This document shows positions 40,049 to 49,930 of a stretch of DNA of 64,000 bases, in pieces. The DNA is taken from IMG/VR virus record IMGVR_UViG_3300024260_000002, positions 1-64,000 of that record, one strand, 5' to 3'. Position 1 is the first letter of the stretch; every line of letters starts with the position of its first letter. The notes under the pieces are model-generated. The model saw nothing but the letters and a program-made list of their open reading frames with translations, had not been told where the DNA came from and made no database searches. The position numbers and the translations under genes were made by a program. The DNA comes from a virus.

Positions 40049-43000
40049 TTTTGAAGATGTTTTTACAAACGGATATACTTCAGAGTCTCGTTCTCTTTTG
40101 GAGGCTGAAACTATAAATTCAATAAATAATAACATGGACGATGCTACCGGAACGATTCTACCACCATGTCATTTGGATTTTGGAAACTTTGGAAATATAG
40201 AATTTCCTTGGATGGATATTAAAGCTGCTCCTGTTAATTATAAATTATTTAATAAACTTCATCAATTATCAAATGTTATTCGATCTATTAATGATGCGTT
40301 TATATCTTTAATTTTAGAGTTTCAATGTTGTGGAATTGCTGAGCTTTATAATAATAGTATTATTCCTATTTTCGAATGGGTACTTAAAGATTTTATTGGT
40401 GTTTTAACTGATATTGCTAGTGGATTAATTCAAGGCAATCAAGCGTTTAAAGTTTTAGTTTGTGCTGTAAAACCGGTTCCGGCTAACCCTTGGTTAGGTA
40501 TAGGGGGCGTGGATTATTTAAGTACAGTATATTCATATTTAAATGGTTTTGAAGCTATTTATAATTGGATTATGGATGGGAATCCAGTAGATTTAATTTT
40601 AAATCCGGTTCAAGATTTTTATAATAAAATTAGTTCTTGTACTCCAATTAATGCCCCAGTAACGGAAGTTAACCTTGAATTAGGAAGTGAAAGATTAAAA
40701 GAATTATTATCAAGTTATAAAAATTCAGATAAGACCAGCCCAGAAGCAATTACTTCTGTTCAACAAACATTTAATGATTTTAAATCATATGAGAAAGATA
40801 AATTCGTAATACATAGAAAGATTACAGATTTAAAAAATCAAAAAATTATTTTAAGTTATGCTCCAGAAGAATTATATGCTATATTAAGAACTTTTGATAT
40901 TGATGAAGAATTAAAAACTTTAAATGATGAAGTTAAACAATTGAATACTGACAACGCTGAAACTATTAAAGCTTATAATGCTTATCAAGATGAAGAAATT
41001 GCAAGTACAATCATTGAGAGTACAAAATTATTATCAAGTGATAGATTAGTATCAAAAAATATTGATCAATTGTTAGTTGACAAATTTAATCCTACATGTT
41101 CATGTTTGACAAATATTATAGGAATTAGTGCTTATAATTTACCCACTTATAGAACTATTCGAACTTGGGCTGATGTTGATAATCTTTCAAGTGAAGTTCA
41201 TTGGGGAAGTAGAGAAATTTGGAAAACTGCTTTAGAAAAAATTGATGATGGTTTATCTTTAGATACTGATATTGTTAACAATATCTTTATCAGTAGAAAA
41301 AATATACAAAAATTATATGATGATAATAATAGTAGTATTGATCGTGATAATAAAGTAACTCTTGAAGTTAATTCTTATAATTTTGGAAATAGTATATCTG
41401 GAAGTGACATAGATTATAATTATATTGATGGTAATGGTGTTAGAGAAGATGAATCTTTTGATGTTTCAGTTGTTTCAAATCTTCCTTTTATAACTTGGGA
41501 TACACAAAAGCTTTATTTATATAGTGATGTGTATGCTCATTCTGATTCTGATGTTAGAACTATTTTTGATATTAATGCAGAAAGATACGACGAAAAAAAT
41601 AGATTATTAAAAGACATGGCTATTGTTACAAGTAGAAAAATTCAAATAGAATATAGAATGGAAGAAATTTGGAATAATCTCCGTAGAGCTGCTATTGATA
41701 AAATGAATTTTGAAAAATTCTATGAAGCAACTAAAGATACAGATGAATCATTTTTAGATTTAGATATATTTCATGCTACAAGTTATAGCACTGGTTTTGA
41801 AAGTAGTTTAGATTTTCTATCAGGTGCAAACATGTTATCTAAACTTGGTGCTGGTTTTGATATGAATAAGTTTTTATTAGAATTTCAAATTACAGATTTT
41901 ACATTTGATGAAGCTGAAACTGATATGGAAAACTTTGAATTTCTTAAAATTGAATGGATTGAACTTTCAAAAAGTGCTGGTCAGTATGACGGTTTAATTA
42001 CTAGAATCGATAGTGTTATTAAAATTGATAATGTTGTAGTTGAAATTATTGATCAAAGTATTCAAGATTGTGGATGTGATATACTTTGTAAATTACTTCA
42101 ATGGGTTTTAGATATTATTTTAAGTACTGTTAATTCACTTATTGAGATGATAATTGCTAAAATTTTAAAGATGGTATTAAACGAACATGTTGCTTATATA
42201 ATAAAAGTTATTTTACAATATGCTCAATGTATTGCGGATATTGCGGCATTCAGTGATAATATAAGTGATATTAAAGCCAGAGCTTCTGCTATGAATGATG
42301 AAACATCTGGAGAAAATGCTGGACTAAATCTTATGAAAGATCCTGCTTATTGTGATGCTCAGGCAACTGTTTTTAATACTTTAGATAAATTATTAATAGA
42401 AGATGAGATTCATGTTTCTCATGGTGATGCAAATGATTTAGATGATGATGATACTATTATATATCCTGATCCTAGTTTTGGTGTAATTGATACAGATAAT
42501 ACTCCAAATCCTGGAAACATTCTTATTAATAATGGAACAACAGTTAAAGGTGATATTAAAGCAGGTAAATCAATACCTGAAGTAGAAATAATTTGTGCTG
42601 AGGATTTAAAACCTAGCTTAACTGCTGTTTTAGATCCAGTAAATCAATATGAAGTTCTACTTGTGTTTAAACCTAGTGATTATATAAATTCTGCACCTGT
42701 GGTTGAAGTGGAACAAGGTGATATTGTTACACCTGATGCATTAGATATAGATGGGAATATTATAAACACCAGTGAAGTAACAAGTCAAGTTCAATCACTT
42801 AGTGATCTTTTAAAAGTTGCAGAACAACAAGTACAAGAAGCTTTAAATGCTCCTGTGTATTTAGATACGGATTGCGAAATACATGCTACGCCAAATACAA
42901 TGACATTATGTAGTACTGATAATTTATTTATTGAAAGTACTTATATTATTGATGATGTGGGTGAAGAAGTTGTAGATTTTGATACATATGGTGAGCTATC

Positions 43001-44918
43001 TGCGAACGCAAATATAACTGTAGATGTTAAATATGAATATTTCCCTGAAGATGATAATGCTGATGAAAATGGTATGGTTCAGATTCCAGAAAACGAAACA
43101 TATAGAACATATACAATACCTGATGGAACGATTACTGTTAATCCTCCTGTTGTTAATACGTGGGTTGAGATAGTTGATATTGATACTCCACAAATAGACG
43201 ATTTTTCTTCTTCAACTGAAACAGTTATAGAAAATTTTGAAACACTAAGTACATTAATTGAATTACAAACTAGTTTTAATTTAAACGGAGATATACTTGA
43301 GAAGCATTATGAAGAAACAAGAACATTAACAGTTGATGCCCCATTTCGATTTATTGATTTAGAAATTTTAGTTACTTTTAAAAATTTAGTAAATAGTCTT
43401 GATGTTCGATTTGTTTTAGATGTTCTTGGTTCAGGTGAAGTATCATCTCCCTCATTATATGATGCAAATGTTAGATATAGAAATGTTGTTGATATAGGTT
43501 TTTTACAATCTACTAATGGGGTCGTTTATCATATTAGTGATAGGCGATTATTATTTCTTTCACAAACGTTATTAAAAGATAATAGTCTTATAAAGGATCC
43601 TAGAGCAGTTGCGGAAGAAGCAGAAACTCAAAAGAATGCTGGTAATACTGAACTTGATAAATGTTTATTACCTGAAAATCAACAAGAAGTTGTTCAAGTA
43701 CAACAAGGAATAACTGAAAATATTACAGCTGCTATTGATTCATTTAATAAAAGCACAGCGGCTTTAATTCCAGAAGTTGTTGAGATAGAACCAATTGATT
43801 ATAATCCTATTCAATTGGATACTTTAAAATATTCAATTCCATTAATAGTATTAAATCAAGAACATAATATTATACTACAAATTGTTGACAAGAAGATATT
43901 TCTTCAGTTCAAATCTAATTCCTTGGTGATGTCTGCTCCTTTAATTATTGACCATGAGTTGGTACCTGATGATACTTATATGTTAGTTTTTGGTACAAAT
44001 AATCTGATGGTTGATTTAAAATTAATTACTCAGGATAAAATCGTACATGAAATTAGAGGTATTAATTCATCTGGTGTTTCTTTACTTCCTACTATTATTG
44101 GTGGTAATGCTGATGGTACGGAATCATTCTGTGGTGCCACTCTTTTAGATTTAATATTTTCAAAAGGTGGTGGATTATCAGATGATTATTATAATAGATC
44201 TGTAATGTCATATATTCCTAGAACAGCTGCTGTTGTATTTGACTTTAGTGTAAGTCAAGGTTCAAGAGTATTTAACACTATTAATAAAGCAGGTGCTGTT
44301 TTTATTAAAGATCAAACTGTACTAGATAGATTTAATAATCCTATTGAAGTGGCTGCTCAAAAAGCAGATTACTATGGTGATATTTTATCAAATAATTATT
44401 ATCAAGTTCTAAATGGATACATGGATAATTTCTTTTGTAGAGAGAATTTACAAAATAAAGATTTTACTGTTTCATTATGGTTAAATAAAATAGACACTGT
44501 TGAGAGTACACGACATATAATTTTAGCAGATGATATTAATCAGAATTATATTTATTATGATTCTGTTGCTAATAGAATAATTTTGGATATTTATTTAGAA
44601 GAGATTCAATTTGTATTTATACAGTTGACAACTTGGACACATATAACATTTAAACATAATTATTACAGTAATCGTTTTGTTTTAGATATTCATGAATTGG
44701 ATGGTGCTTCACACACTCTAGCTATTAACTCAAGAATTCAATTTTCACTTATGAGTATTTTTGCTGAGTATAGTTATGACACTAAAAAATATATTAATGA
44801 ATTCGGCGGATTATTAAGTACAGTATCAATATTCTTTACAGATATTGATTCACTAACTTATAATACTTTGCACAATGAACAGAGTATTTTAGTTAGAGGT
44901 ATGGAGAATTTATTATGA
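40032..44918 (+). CDS. Very large tail/baseplate structural protein (1628 aa)
   Basis: It overlaps the spike gene by 17 bases and the PAAR gene by 4, so it is part of the spike operon. The first 250 residues are helical with hydrophobic patches. The middle contains long helices. The last 220 residues look like a concanavalin/LamG-type beta sandwich (FTVSLWLNKIDT, then TWTHITFKHNYYSNRFVLDI). No signal peptide. A structural component of baseplate or hub with a possible glycan-binding end is inferred. The exact T4 counterpart is not recognised. Confidence 0.7.
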   Translation: MKYASSFEDVFTNGYTSESRSLLEAETINSINNNMDDATGTILPPCHLDFGNFGNIEFPWMDIKAAPVNYKLFNKLHQLSNVIRSINDAFISLILEFQCCGIAELYNNSIIPIFEWVLKDFIGVLTDIASGLIQGNQAFKVLVCAVKPVPANPWLGIGGVDYLSTVYSYLNGFEAIYNWIMDGNPVDLILNPVQDFYNKISSCTPINAPVTEVNLELGSERLKELLSSYKNSDKTSPEAITSVQQTFNDFKSYEKDKFVIHRKITDLKNQKIILSYAPEELYAILRTFDIDEELKTLNDEVKQLNTDNAETIKAYNAYQDEEIASTIIESTKLLSSDRLVSKNIDQLLVDKFNPTCSCLTNIIGISAYNLPTYRTIRTWADVDNLSSEVHWGSREIWKTALEKIDDGLSLDTDIVNNIFISRKNIQKLYDDNNSSIDRDNKVTLEVNSYNFGNSISGSDIDYNYIDGNGVREDESFDVSVVSNLPFITWDTQKLYLYSDVYAHSDSDVRTIFDINAERYDEKNRLLKDMAIVTSRKIQIEYRMEEIWNNLRRAAIDKMNFEKFYEATKDTDESFLDLDIFHATSYSTGFESSLDFLSGANMLSKLGAGFDMNKFLLEFQITDFTFDEAETDMENFEFLKIEWIELSKSAGQYDGLITRIDSVIKIDNVVVEIIDQSIQDCGCDILCKLLQWVLDIILSTVNSLIEMIIAKILKMVLNEHVAYIIKVILQYAQCIADIAAFSDNISDIKARASAMNDETSGENAGLNLMKDPAYCDAQATVFNTLDKLLIEDEIHVSHGDANDLDDDDTIIYPDPSFGVIDTDNTPNPGNILINNGTTVKGDIKAGKSIPEVEIICAEDLKPSLTAVLDPVNQYEVLLVFKPSDYINSAPVVEVEQGDIVTPDALDIDGNIINTSEVTSQVQSLSDLLKVAEQQVQEALNAPVYLDTDCEIHATPNTMTLCSTDNLFIESTYIIDDVGEEVVDFDTYGELSANANITVDVKYEYFPEDDNADENGMVQIPENETYRTYTIPDGTITVNPPVVNTWVEIVDIDTPQIDDFSSSTETVIENFETLSTLIELQTSFNLNGDILEKHYEETRTLTVDAPFRFIDLEILVTFKNLVNSLDVRFVLDVLGSGEVSSPSLYDANVRYRNVVDIGFLQSTNGVVYHISDRRLLFLSQTLLKDNSLIKDPRAVAEEAETQKNAGNTELDKCLLPENQQEVVQVQQGITENITAAIDSFNKSTAALIPEVVEIEPIDYNPIQLDTLKYSIPLIVLNQEHNIILQIVDKKIFLQFKSNSLVMSAPLIIDHELVPDDTYMLVFGTNNLMVDLKLITQDKIVHEIRGINSSGVSLLPTIIGGNADGTESFCGATLLDLIFSKGGGLSDDYYNRSVMSYIPRTAAVVFDFSVSQGSRVFNTINKAGAVFIKDQTVLDRFNNPIEVAAQKADYYGDILSNNYYQVLNGYMDNFFCRENLQNKDFTVSLWLNKIDTVESTRHIILADDINQNYIYYDSVANRIILDIYLEEIQFVFIQLTTWTHITFKHNYYSNRFVLDIHELDGASHTLAINSRIQFSLMSIFAEYSYDTKKYINEFGGLLSTVSIFFTDIDSLTYNTLHNEQSILVRGMENLL

Positions 44919-45199
44919 TAGTTGCTAAAGTAGGAGATGTTGCCCCAGGCATGTGTATGTGTGTTCCGTACCCACCTGGACCTTATCCTGCAACTGGTGT
45001 TGTAATGACTGGTTCAGCTTTAGTGTCAACTACTGGTATACCAATAGCTGACGCTTCAAGTATAGTAATGTACCCTTGTGGTACTAGTGTTATAATAGCA
45101 ACAGGTGTTAATCTATTGATGGCTGCTAGAACAGGAGATGTTGTTACTGGGTGTGGAGTAGGAACACTTACAGGAACAAGTACAATAACAAGTTTATAA
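44915..45199 (+). CDS. PAAR-like spike tip protein
   Basis: A short Gly/Thr/Val-rich protein with VVMTGSALVSTTGIPIADAS and MAARTGDVVTGCG, matching the PAAR pattern. PAAR proteins form the metal-bound cone at the tip of gp5/VgrG spikes (gp5.4 in T4) and help pierce the outer membrane. It overlaps the large structural gene by 4 bases and lies two genes behind the spike. Confidence 0.8.
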   Translation: MIVAKVGDVAPGMCMCVPYPPGPYPATGVVMTGSALVSTTGIPIADASSIVMYPCGTSVIIATGVNLLMAARTGDVVTGCGVGTLTGTSTITSL

Positions 45200-45208
45200 A
45201 GGATATAA

Positions 45209-47293
45209 ATGAACACAGCAATTCAGAGATTGATAACTGATACGGCAGCGCTAAAGATTACTTTAGATGAAAAGATTGTCGAAACAAACACCGTAGTTGA
45301 TAATATTAATTCAACTAAAGATGTTGATGCAACAACTATTATTTTAAATAATTTAAATACTGATTTAATAACAACTGGAGTTTTAAACTTTACGGGTGAT
45401 TCAACTACAGGAGCAAATGCTTTATCTGATAGATTAATACTAAGAGGTAAAGATTTATTATTAATAGCTGACCAAACTGATCAGTTTATTTGTATAGCAA
45501 CTGATTCATTAACTAGAGTTATTGATGTATTTTTACATATAAATGCTAAACGTTTTAATTTTACTCTTTTGGATATTTTAGAATTAGTAATATTAAAACA
45601 AGTAGAACTTTTAGATTATTTAGAATCAAGAGCTTTAAACTTAACAGCAGCAGAAGTGCTTATAACATCTACAACTGCTAATGCTTTAAATAATGAAAAG
45701 ATTGCTTTATTGAATTCATTTTCTTCAACTACTGGAGACTTTAAAAATATAATTGATGAATCAATGAATGTTTTAGATATCTTCCAAAAAATATTAGCGG
45801 TTAATTCGTCAGTTGGTGTTGCATTGAGTGTTACAAAACAAGCATGGTCTGAATTAGCCATTATGAATACTTTACAATATGAGGTAGAAGAAGAAGTTTT
45901 AGCTCCAGTTAATGAAGTCGAAACAGTAAATGTTTTATCTGATAGTTTTTTACTAAATAGTAAAGGATTGGGAACATTACATTTAAAATTCTTAAAATAT
46001 ATTCCGCAATTATTTTTAAACTCTGGAATATATAAATCTGGTTTATATAGTTATGTTGTTCTTAATGAACAAGATTCCTCGCCTTTAATTCCAACTATTC
46101 CAACTGAGTTTGAAAAATTATTAGTAGGAGACATTAATCTTTTACCTAGAAATTTACCTATTCAATTAGAAGAAATTTTTGGATATATGAGTTTTGTTCA
46201 AAATTTAGATACAAGTGATGTTGCTCTTGAAACTTATTATGATACTTTAATATCTCCTATAATTAGCTTAATTGATTTTAAAGCTTTATTTGTATCTGAT
46301 GATTATTTAAGTTTTATTAATGGTTTATCTAATGGTTTAGATAGTACTAGCATTCCTGAATTTATTGAACAATATCATAATAGATTAAATGTTACAAAAT
46401 TAAATAATGTTTTAGATGATAAAAATATTTCTAGGAATGTTGAATTTCAAGAAGAAATGTTTTTACATGCTTCTTTATTTGATGGTACTAATACATTTTT
46501 TAATGCAGAACTTGTAACTTTTATTCAAGATGCCTTTAATTCTTATAATGGTAGTTTTGATTACTTAACTGATATTGAAGACTATAAGGTGCAGTATAGA
46601 GTTGCTCATTTAGATGATACATTAAGAATCAAAAATAATTCTGGTAAAATAAAAATAAAAGAATTTATTGATGATAAACTTACTGTAAATATATCTGATC
46701 TTCCTTATAAATATATCACATATAGTGACGATCTTCAAATATATTATGCTGAGGTTCAATTTGGTGATATGACTTTTGTAATCAAAGGTGATACTTTAAG
46801 ATTAGTATATGTTATTGATTATGAGGGACCTGGTGTTGAAACTATTTTACTTGAGAAGAGAACTTTAATTGTAGATTATAAAATTAGTGGTTATTTAATA
46901 AACTCTAATGATATACATTCACTAATATTAAATACATTAATAGAAAATAATATACAAAAAGAATCTGACTTAGTTGCTGGATTAGAAGCTAATAATGTTA
47001 TAGATATTTCATTATTATATGATGATGTTTTAGATGAATATAATATTGTCAAAGATAAAGAATCAATTGAAACAACAACTACTTATATTTCTGAGGATGC
47101 TGTTGATAGAATATCAACTAACGTAACGAATGCTTATAGACAACAATTGATCGATGGGAATATTGATTATTCTCAAGCTAGAACAAGAAGTATTATTAGT
47201 GCTTTACGACATTTGAAATATCGACAAACATTGGAAGATTTTATTGATCTGACTTGGACGTCTGGTATTCCACACCCAACAAGGTTATTATAA
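45209..47293 (+). CDS. Tail-associated structural protein (694 aa)
   Basis: Not recognised. Acidic and rich in Leu, Ile, Asp, Ser and Thr, with long helical segments and a beta-rich part near residues 500-580. It begins nine bases after the PAAR gene and ends directly at the next start, so it belongs to the spike/baseplate operon. A virion role is inferred from position and composition. Confidence 0.65.
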   Translation: MNTAIQRLITDTAALKITLDEKIVETNTVVDNINSTKDVDATTIILNNLNTDLITTGVLNFTGDSTTGANALSDRLILRGKDLLLIADQTDQFICIATDSLTRVIDVFLHINAKRFNFTLLDILELVILKQVELLDYLESRALNLTAAEVLITSTTANALNNEKIALLNSFSSTTGDFKNIIDESMNVLDIFQKILAVNSSVGVALSVTKQAWSELAIMNTLQYEVEEEVLAPVNEVETVNVLSDSFLLNSKGLGTLHLKFLKYIPQLFLNSGIYKSGLYSYVVLNEQDSSPLIPTIPTEFEKLLVGDINLLPRNLPIQLEEIFGYMSFVQNLDTSDVALETYYDTLISPIISLIDFKALFVSDDYLSFINGLSNGLDSTSIPEFIEQYHNRLNVTKLNNVLDDKNISRNVEFQEEMFLHASLFDGTNTFFNAELVTFIQDAFNSYNGSFDYLTDIEDYKVQYRVAHLDDTLRIKNNSGKIKIKEFIDDKLTVNISDLPYKYITYSDDLQIYYAEVQFGDMTFVIKGDTLRLVYVIDYEGPGVETILLEKRTLIVDYKISGYLINSNDIHSLILNTLIENNIQKESDLVAGLEANNVIDISLLYDDVLDEYNIVKDKESIETTTTYISEDAVDRISTNVTNAYRQQLIDGNIDYSQARTRSIISALRHLKYRQTLEDFIDLTWTSGIPHPTRLL

Positions 47294-47800
47294 ATGAAAT
47301 ATAAATACGACATTTCAGCTGAGAAAGAATTTAAAAGAGTTGCCACATTTAAAAGACCACCAAAAGGTTTTATTATCTTTGATAGTTATAACAATGAATG
47401 GTTTCCTCTTAAATTAGTAACAGTTGATAAGGTAGATTTTAATCTACGAATTTTAAAAGACGAATTTCACCGAACATTTGGTGGTAGTGCGATGCAAGAA
47501 ATTTTTATGCCTTGGCATTATACAGTAGAACTTATTTCAAAAAATTATTATTGTATGAATACAAGACCAATTGCTTATAAAAGTTTAATACCTGGATATG
47601 AAGATTATATATCCATTTGTGTTGTAGGTGATAGTAATTTAGATATTTATTCACCTGAATTCTATAAAGTTATTGCTCACACAGTTATGAATCCAATTCA
47701 TTATCTTCCAGGTTGGCGTTTAAATCCTGATGGTAATACAACTTTTCATAATCTGGGAAGTGGTTTTAAAGAAAATAGTTTAGAAAAGAATTTTAGATAA
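47294..47800 (+). CDS. Amidase-like or structural protein (168 aa)
   Basis: The core (PWHYTVEL, YCMNTRPIAYKS, DYISICVVGDSN) resembles N-acetylmuramoyl-L-alanine amidase folds of the T7-lysozyme type, which read H-Y, then R, then SIGICLVGD. The usual zinc ligands are not all evident, so it may be a tail-bound cell-wall-binding or inactive relative. It ends the spike operon and could aid peptidoglycan penetration in place of the missing gp5 lysozyme. The call is weak. Confidence 0.45.
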   Translation: MKYKYDISAEKEFKRVATFKRPPKGFIIFDSYNNEWFPLKLVTVDKVDFNLRILKDEFHRTFGGSAMQEIFMPWHYTVELISKNYYCMNTRPIAYKSLIPGYEDYISICVVGDSNLDIYSPEFYKVIAHTVMNPIHYLPGWRLNPDGNTTFHNLGSGFKENSLEKNFR

Positions 47801-47828
47801 GGAGATATAATGTATAGTTGGGAAAATA

Positions 47829-47972
47829 ATGATTAATCAGTTAGAAAAATTAAAAAAATTAGATTTAACTGAAAAGGAAGTAGAAGAGCTTGGAATTATT
47901 ATTGAAGTATTTGATGATTATCCGATAAAAGAAGAAGGAACTTTAGATGAGTTTAAATATAAAAATTTTTAA
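47829..47972 (+). CDS. Small acidic protein (47 aa)
   Basis: A short frame (LEKLKKLDLTEKEVEELGII) with acidic helical composition. No clear ribosome binding site is visible, only an AGGAGAT further up that serves an eight-codon frame. It overlaps the next gene by 26 bases. The function is unknown. Confidence 0.4.
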   Translation: MINQLEKLKKLDLTEKEVEELGIIIEVFDDYPIKEEGTLDEFKYKNF

Positions 47973-48645
47973 AGATCGATCTATATTGCTTCATAATGAT
48001 CGATATATTTACGATAAAGTAATTTATAAAAATTTGAAAACAAAAGTTGATATAATTTGCAAAGATCATGGATTATATCAACAATTACCAATTGTACATT
48101 TGCGGGGAAGCGGATGTTCCAAATGTAGTAAAGTTTATAAATATTCAACATTAAGTTTTATAGAAAAAGCTCAGATAATTCATCAAAATAAATACACTTA
48201 TAAAAAAACAAAATATGTAAACAATTCTAAACATTTAATAATAACATGTCCTCATCATGGTGATTTTAAACAAAACGCTAAAGGACATTTAAATAATAAA
48301 AATGGTTGTCCTATTTGTAAAATACCAAAAGGTGAATTAAAAATTAGAAAATTATTATTGGAAAATAATATAGAATTTACACATCATCAAAAATTTAAAG
48401 ATTGTGCTTATAAAAATAAATTATCGTTTGATTTTTATTTACCCAATTTGAATATGTGTATAGAATATGATGGTATTCAGCATTTTGAACCAGTTGAATA
48501 TTTTGGTGGAGATAAAGTGTTTAAATTACAAATTAAAAAAGATTTAATTAAAACACAATATTGTGAAAAGAATAATATAAAATTAGTTAGAATAAAATAT
48601 AATGATAATATATTAAAAGTATTGATAGGAGAACATATAATATGA
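47947..48645 (+). CDS. Vsr/DUF559-like homing endonuclease with zinc-ribbon repeats
   Basis: The N-terminal part has two repeats with the form YKNLKTKVDIICKDHG...GCSKC and YVNNSKHLIITCPHHG...GCPIC, phage DNA-binding zinc-finger units. The C-terminal part has LSFDFYLPNLNMCIEYDG followed by IQHF and YCEKNNIKLVRI, the PD-(D/E)xK fold of Vsr/DUF559 nucleases. It is probably an intact free-standing homing endonuclease inserted at the end of the tail operon. It overlaps the following gene by 4 bases. Confidence 0.8.
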   Translation: MSLNIKIFKDRSILLHNDRYIYDKVIYKNLKTKVDIICKDHGLYQQLPIVHLRGSGCSKCSKVYKYSTLSFIEKAQIIHQNKYTYKKTKYVNNSKHLIITCPHHGDFKQNAKGHLNNKNGCPICKIPKGELKIRKLLLENNIEFTHHQKFKDCAYKNKLSFDFYLPNLNMCIEYDGIQHFEPVEYFGGDKVFKLQIKKDLIKTQYCEKNNIKLVRIKYNDNILKVLIGEHII

Positions 48646-49130
48646 TTAATCCATTAGAAAAAGTTAGACCTCGAGTTAATCATTTTAATTATAAAGATCA
48701 TTCTCATTATGTTTACGTTTATCTTAATCCTTTTAGGGAAGTTCAGTCTAAGTATAGATTACCTGGACAATTTATAGAATTTGCATATGAACCTATTTAT
48801 GTAGGTAAGGGAACAAGTGGTAAGGGTTATCGTTTAAATCAGCATATTGCTGAATATTTAAAGAATGGTGAAGAAACAAGAAATCATCAAACAATACATA
48901 ATGAAACAAAAAAGAATGCTTTTAAAGAACTTGAGAAAAATATGAAAACATTTGGTCATACGAATGTTAAGTATCCTCGAGATTGGGAAGAGTATCAAAA
49001 AGATTGGGTTATAGTTATTAAAGCTCTTAATAATCCAGATGCGTTATCTAGATTTGAAAGTACATTAATTAAAACGATTGGAACAGTTCGAAGAGGTACT
49101 GGTCCGTTGGTAAATGCCCTACTGGGTTAA
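48642..49130 (+). CDS. GIY-YIG nuclease family protein
   Basis: The GIY-YIG core is YVYVYLNPF, then YEPIYVGKG and YRLNQH, with Glu in RFESTLIKTIG. The end is short and without an obvious DNA-binding tail. The domain is similar to that of the endonuclease at 106. It is either a homing nuclease lacking its tail or a resident phage nuclease. The 4-base overlap with the preceding nuclease suggests joint expression. Confidence 0.8.
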   Translation: MINPLEKVRPRVNHFNYKDHSHYVYVYLNPFREVQSKYRLPGQFIEFAYEPIYVGKGTSGKGYRLNQHIAEYLKNGEETRNHQTIHNETKKNAFKELEKNMKTFGHTNVKYPRDWEEYQKDWVIVIKALNNPDALSRFESTLIKTIGTVRRGTGPLVNALLG

Positions 49131-49147
49131 ATAAAAAGGAAAAAAAA

Positions 49148-49519
49148 ATGAAAGAAAGATTACAGTCTGGTAAGATGACTATAAATTGGAACAACATGGA
49201 TTATGTTGAAGTAGAGAAAGATGTTGATTGTTACATAGTACATTATATGTTTCGTCCTAAAATAAAAACAGAAAAGTTAAAGATTCTAAAAGAATTTAAA
49301 ACTGTTACTTTAATGAGAGACTTTTTTCAGAAGATGAATTTCTTTGAAGTTGGAAATTATTTTGTAAATGCAAATAACTTTTCAGTTATAACTGATGATT
49401 CTTATAATGAAAAATCAAAAAAGAATACTGTTACATGTTATATGAAAAATACTGCTCCTTTAGAAATAGAAATTACTAGAGACCAATGGACATCAATTAA
49501 AAATACTAAGCTACTGTAG
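49148..49519 (+). CDS. Hypothetical protein (123 aa)
   Basis: Not recognised. Basic, mixed alpha/beta protein without membrane segment. It is the last rightward gene; its final codons lie in the terminator stem. Starts after AAAAGGAAAAAAA. Confidence 0.65.
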   Translation: MKERLQSGKMTINWNNMDYVEVEKDVDCYIVHYMFRPKIKTEKLKILKEFKTVTLMRDFFQKMNFFEVGNYFVNANNFSVITDDSYNEKSKKNTVTCYMKNTAPLEIEITRDQWTSIKNTKLL

Positions 49520-49540
49520 CTTAGTATTTTTCTTGTCTTT
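49501..49540. terminator. Terminator of the rightward arm
   Basis: AAATACTAAGCTAC pairs with GTAGCTTAGTATTT and is followed by TTCTTGTCTTT. It ends the rightward transcription arm. The stem is symmetrical, so it may act in both directions. Confidence 0.85.
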
Positions 49541-49599
49541 AAATTCAAAGAACTAGAAATCTATAAAAAATAAAAAATTTACAGATTTTTGAAAAAACG

Positions 49600-49611
49600 A
49601 TCTTTAAAGAT
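49600..49611. repeat. Single copy of ATCTTTAAAGAT
   Basis: An isolated exact copy lies 53 bases before the regular array and is preceded by AAAAAACG as at 11720. Confidence 0.7.
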
Positions 49612-49664
49612 AATAACCATGTAAAATTATATATTAGTTGTTTATTTCGTTATCTAATTTTTCT

Positions 49665-49791
49665 ATCTTTAAAGATCGAAAAATTTTATCTTTAAAGATC
49701 GAAAAATTTTATCTTTAAAGATCGAAAAATTTTATCTTTAAAGATCGAAAAATTTTATCTTTAAAGATCGAAAAATTTTATCTTTAAAGAT
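49665..49791. repeat. Six tandem 23-bp palindromic units
   Basis: ATCTTTAAAGAT occurs at 49665, 49688, 49711, 49734, 49757 and 49780, always separated by CGAAAAATTTT. Each unit has a 12-bp perfect palindrome plus an A/T tract, like iterons or parS/centromere arrays. The period of 23 bp is roughly two helical turns. A protein that binds it is not identified. Confidence 0.9.
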
Positions 49792-49823
49792 AAATATTCC
49801 TCTGAACTGAGCCACAAGAAATT

Positions 49824-49850
49824 ATTGCATATACTTTGAGTATATGCAAT
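49824..49850 (-). terminator. Hairpin ending the leftward arm
   Basis: ATTGCATATACT and AGTATATGCAAT form a 12-bp stem around TTG. In the leftward direction it is followed by TAATTTCTTGTGG, similar to the TTCTTGTC tails of the rightward terminators. It lies behind the last leftward gene. Confidence 0.7.
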
Positions 49851-49930
49851 TTATTTTATTGTTCGATGATTTGTATTACCTTCGATATAAAACCTTGTAA
49901 ACCTATAGATATGTGAAGATTACCCTATAT

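Larger units (their letters stand above)
49541..49930. other. Convergent intergenic region
   Basis: About 390 bases separate the rightward and leftward arms. No gene is seen. The region holds seven ATCTTTAAAGAT palindromes, six of them in a regular tandem array, very AT-rich flanks, and a hairpin facing the leftward genes. Such a site could serve in replication, partition or transcription insulation. Confidence 0.7.

Noticed and set aside
49665-49791. CRISPR-like look of the tandem array
   Set aside because: Units are only 23 bp and the spacers between palindromes are identical, so it is a simple tandem repeat, not a CRISPR array. No cas genes are present.
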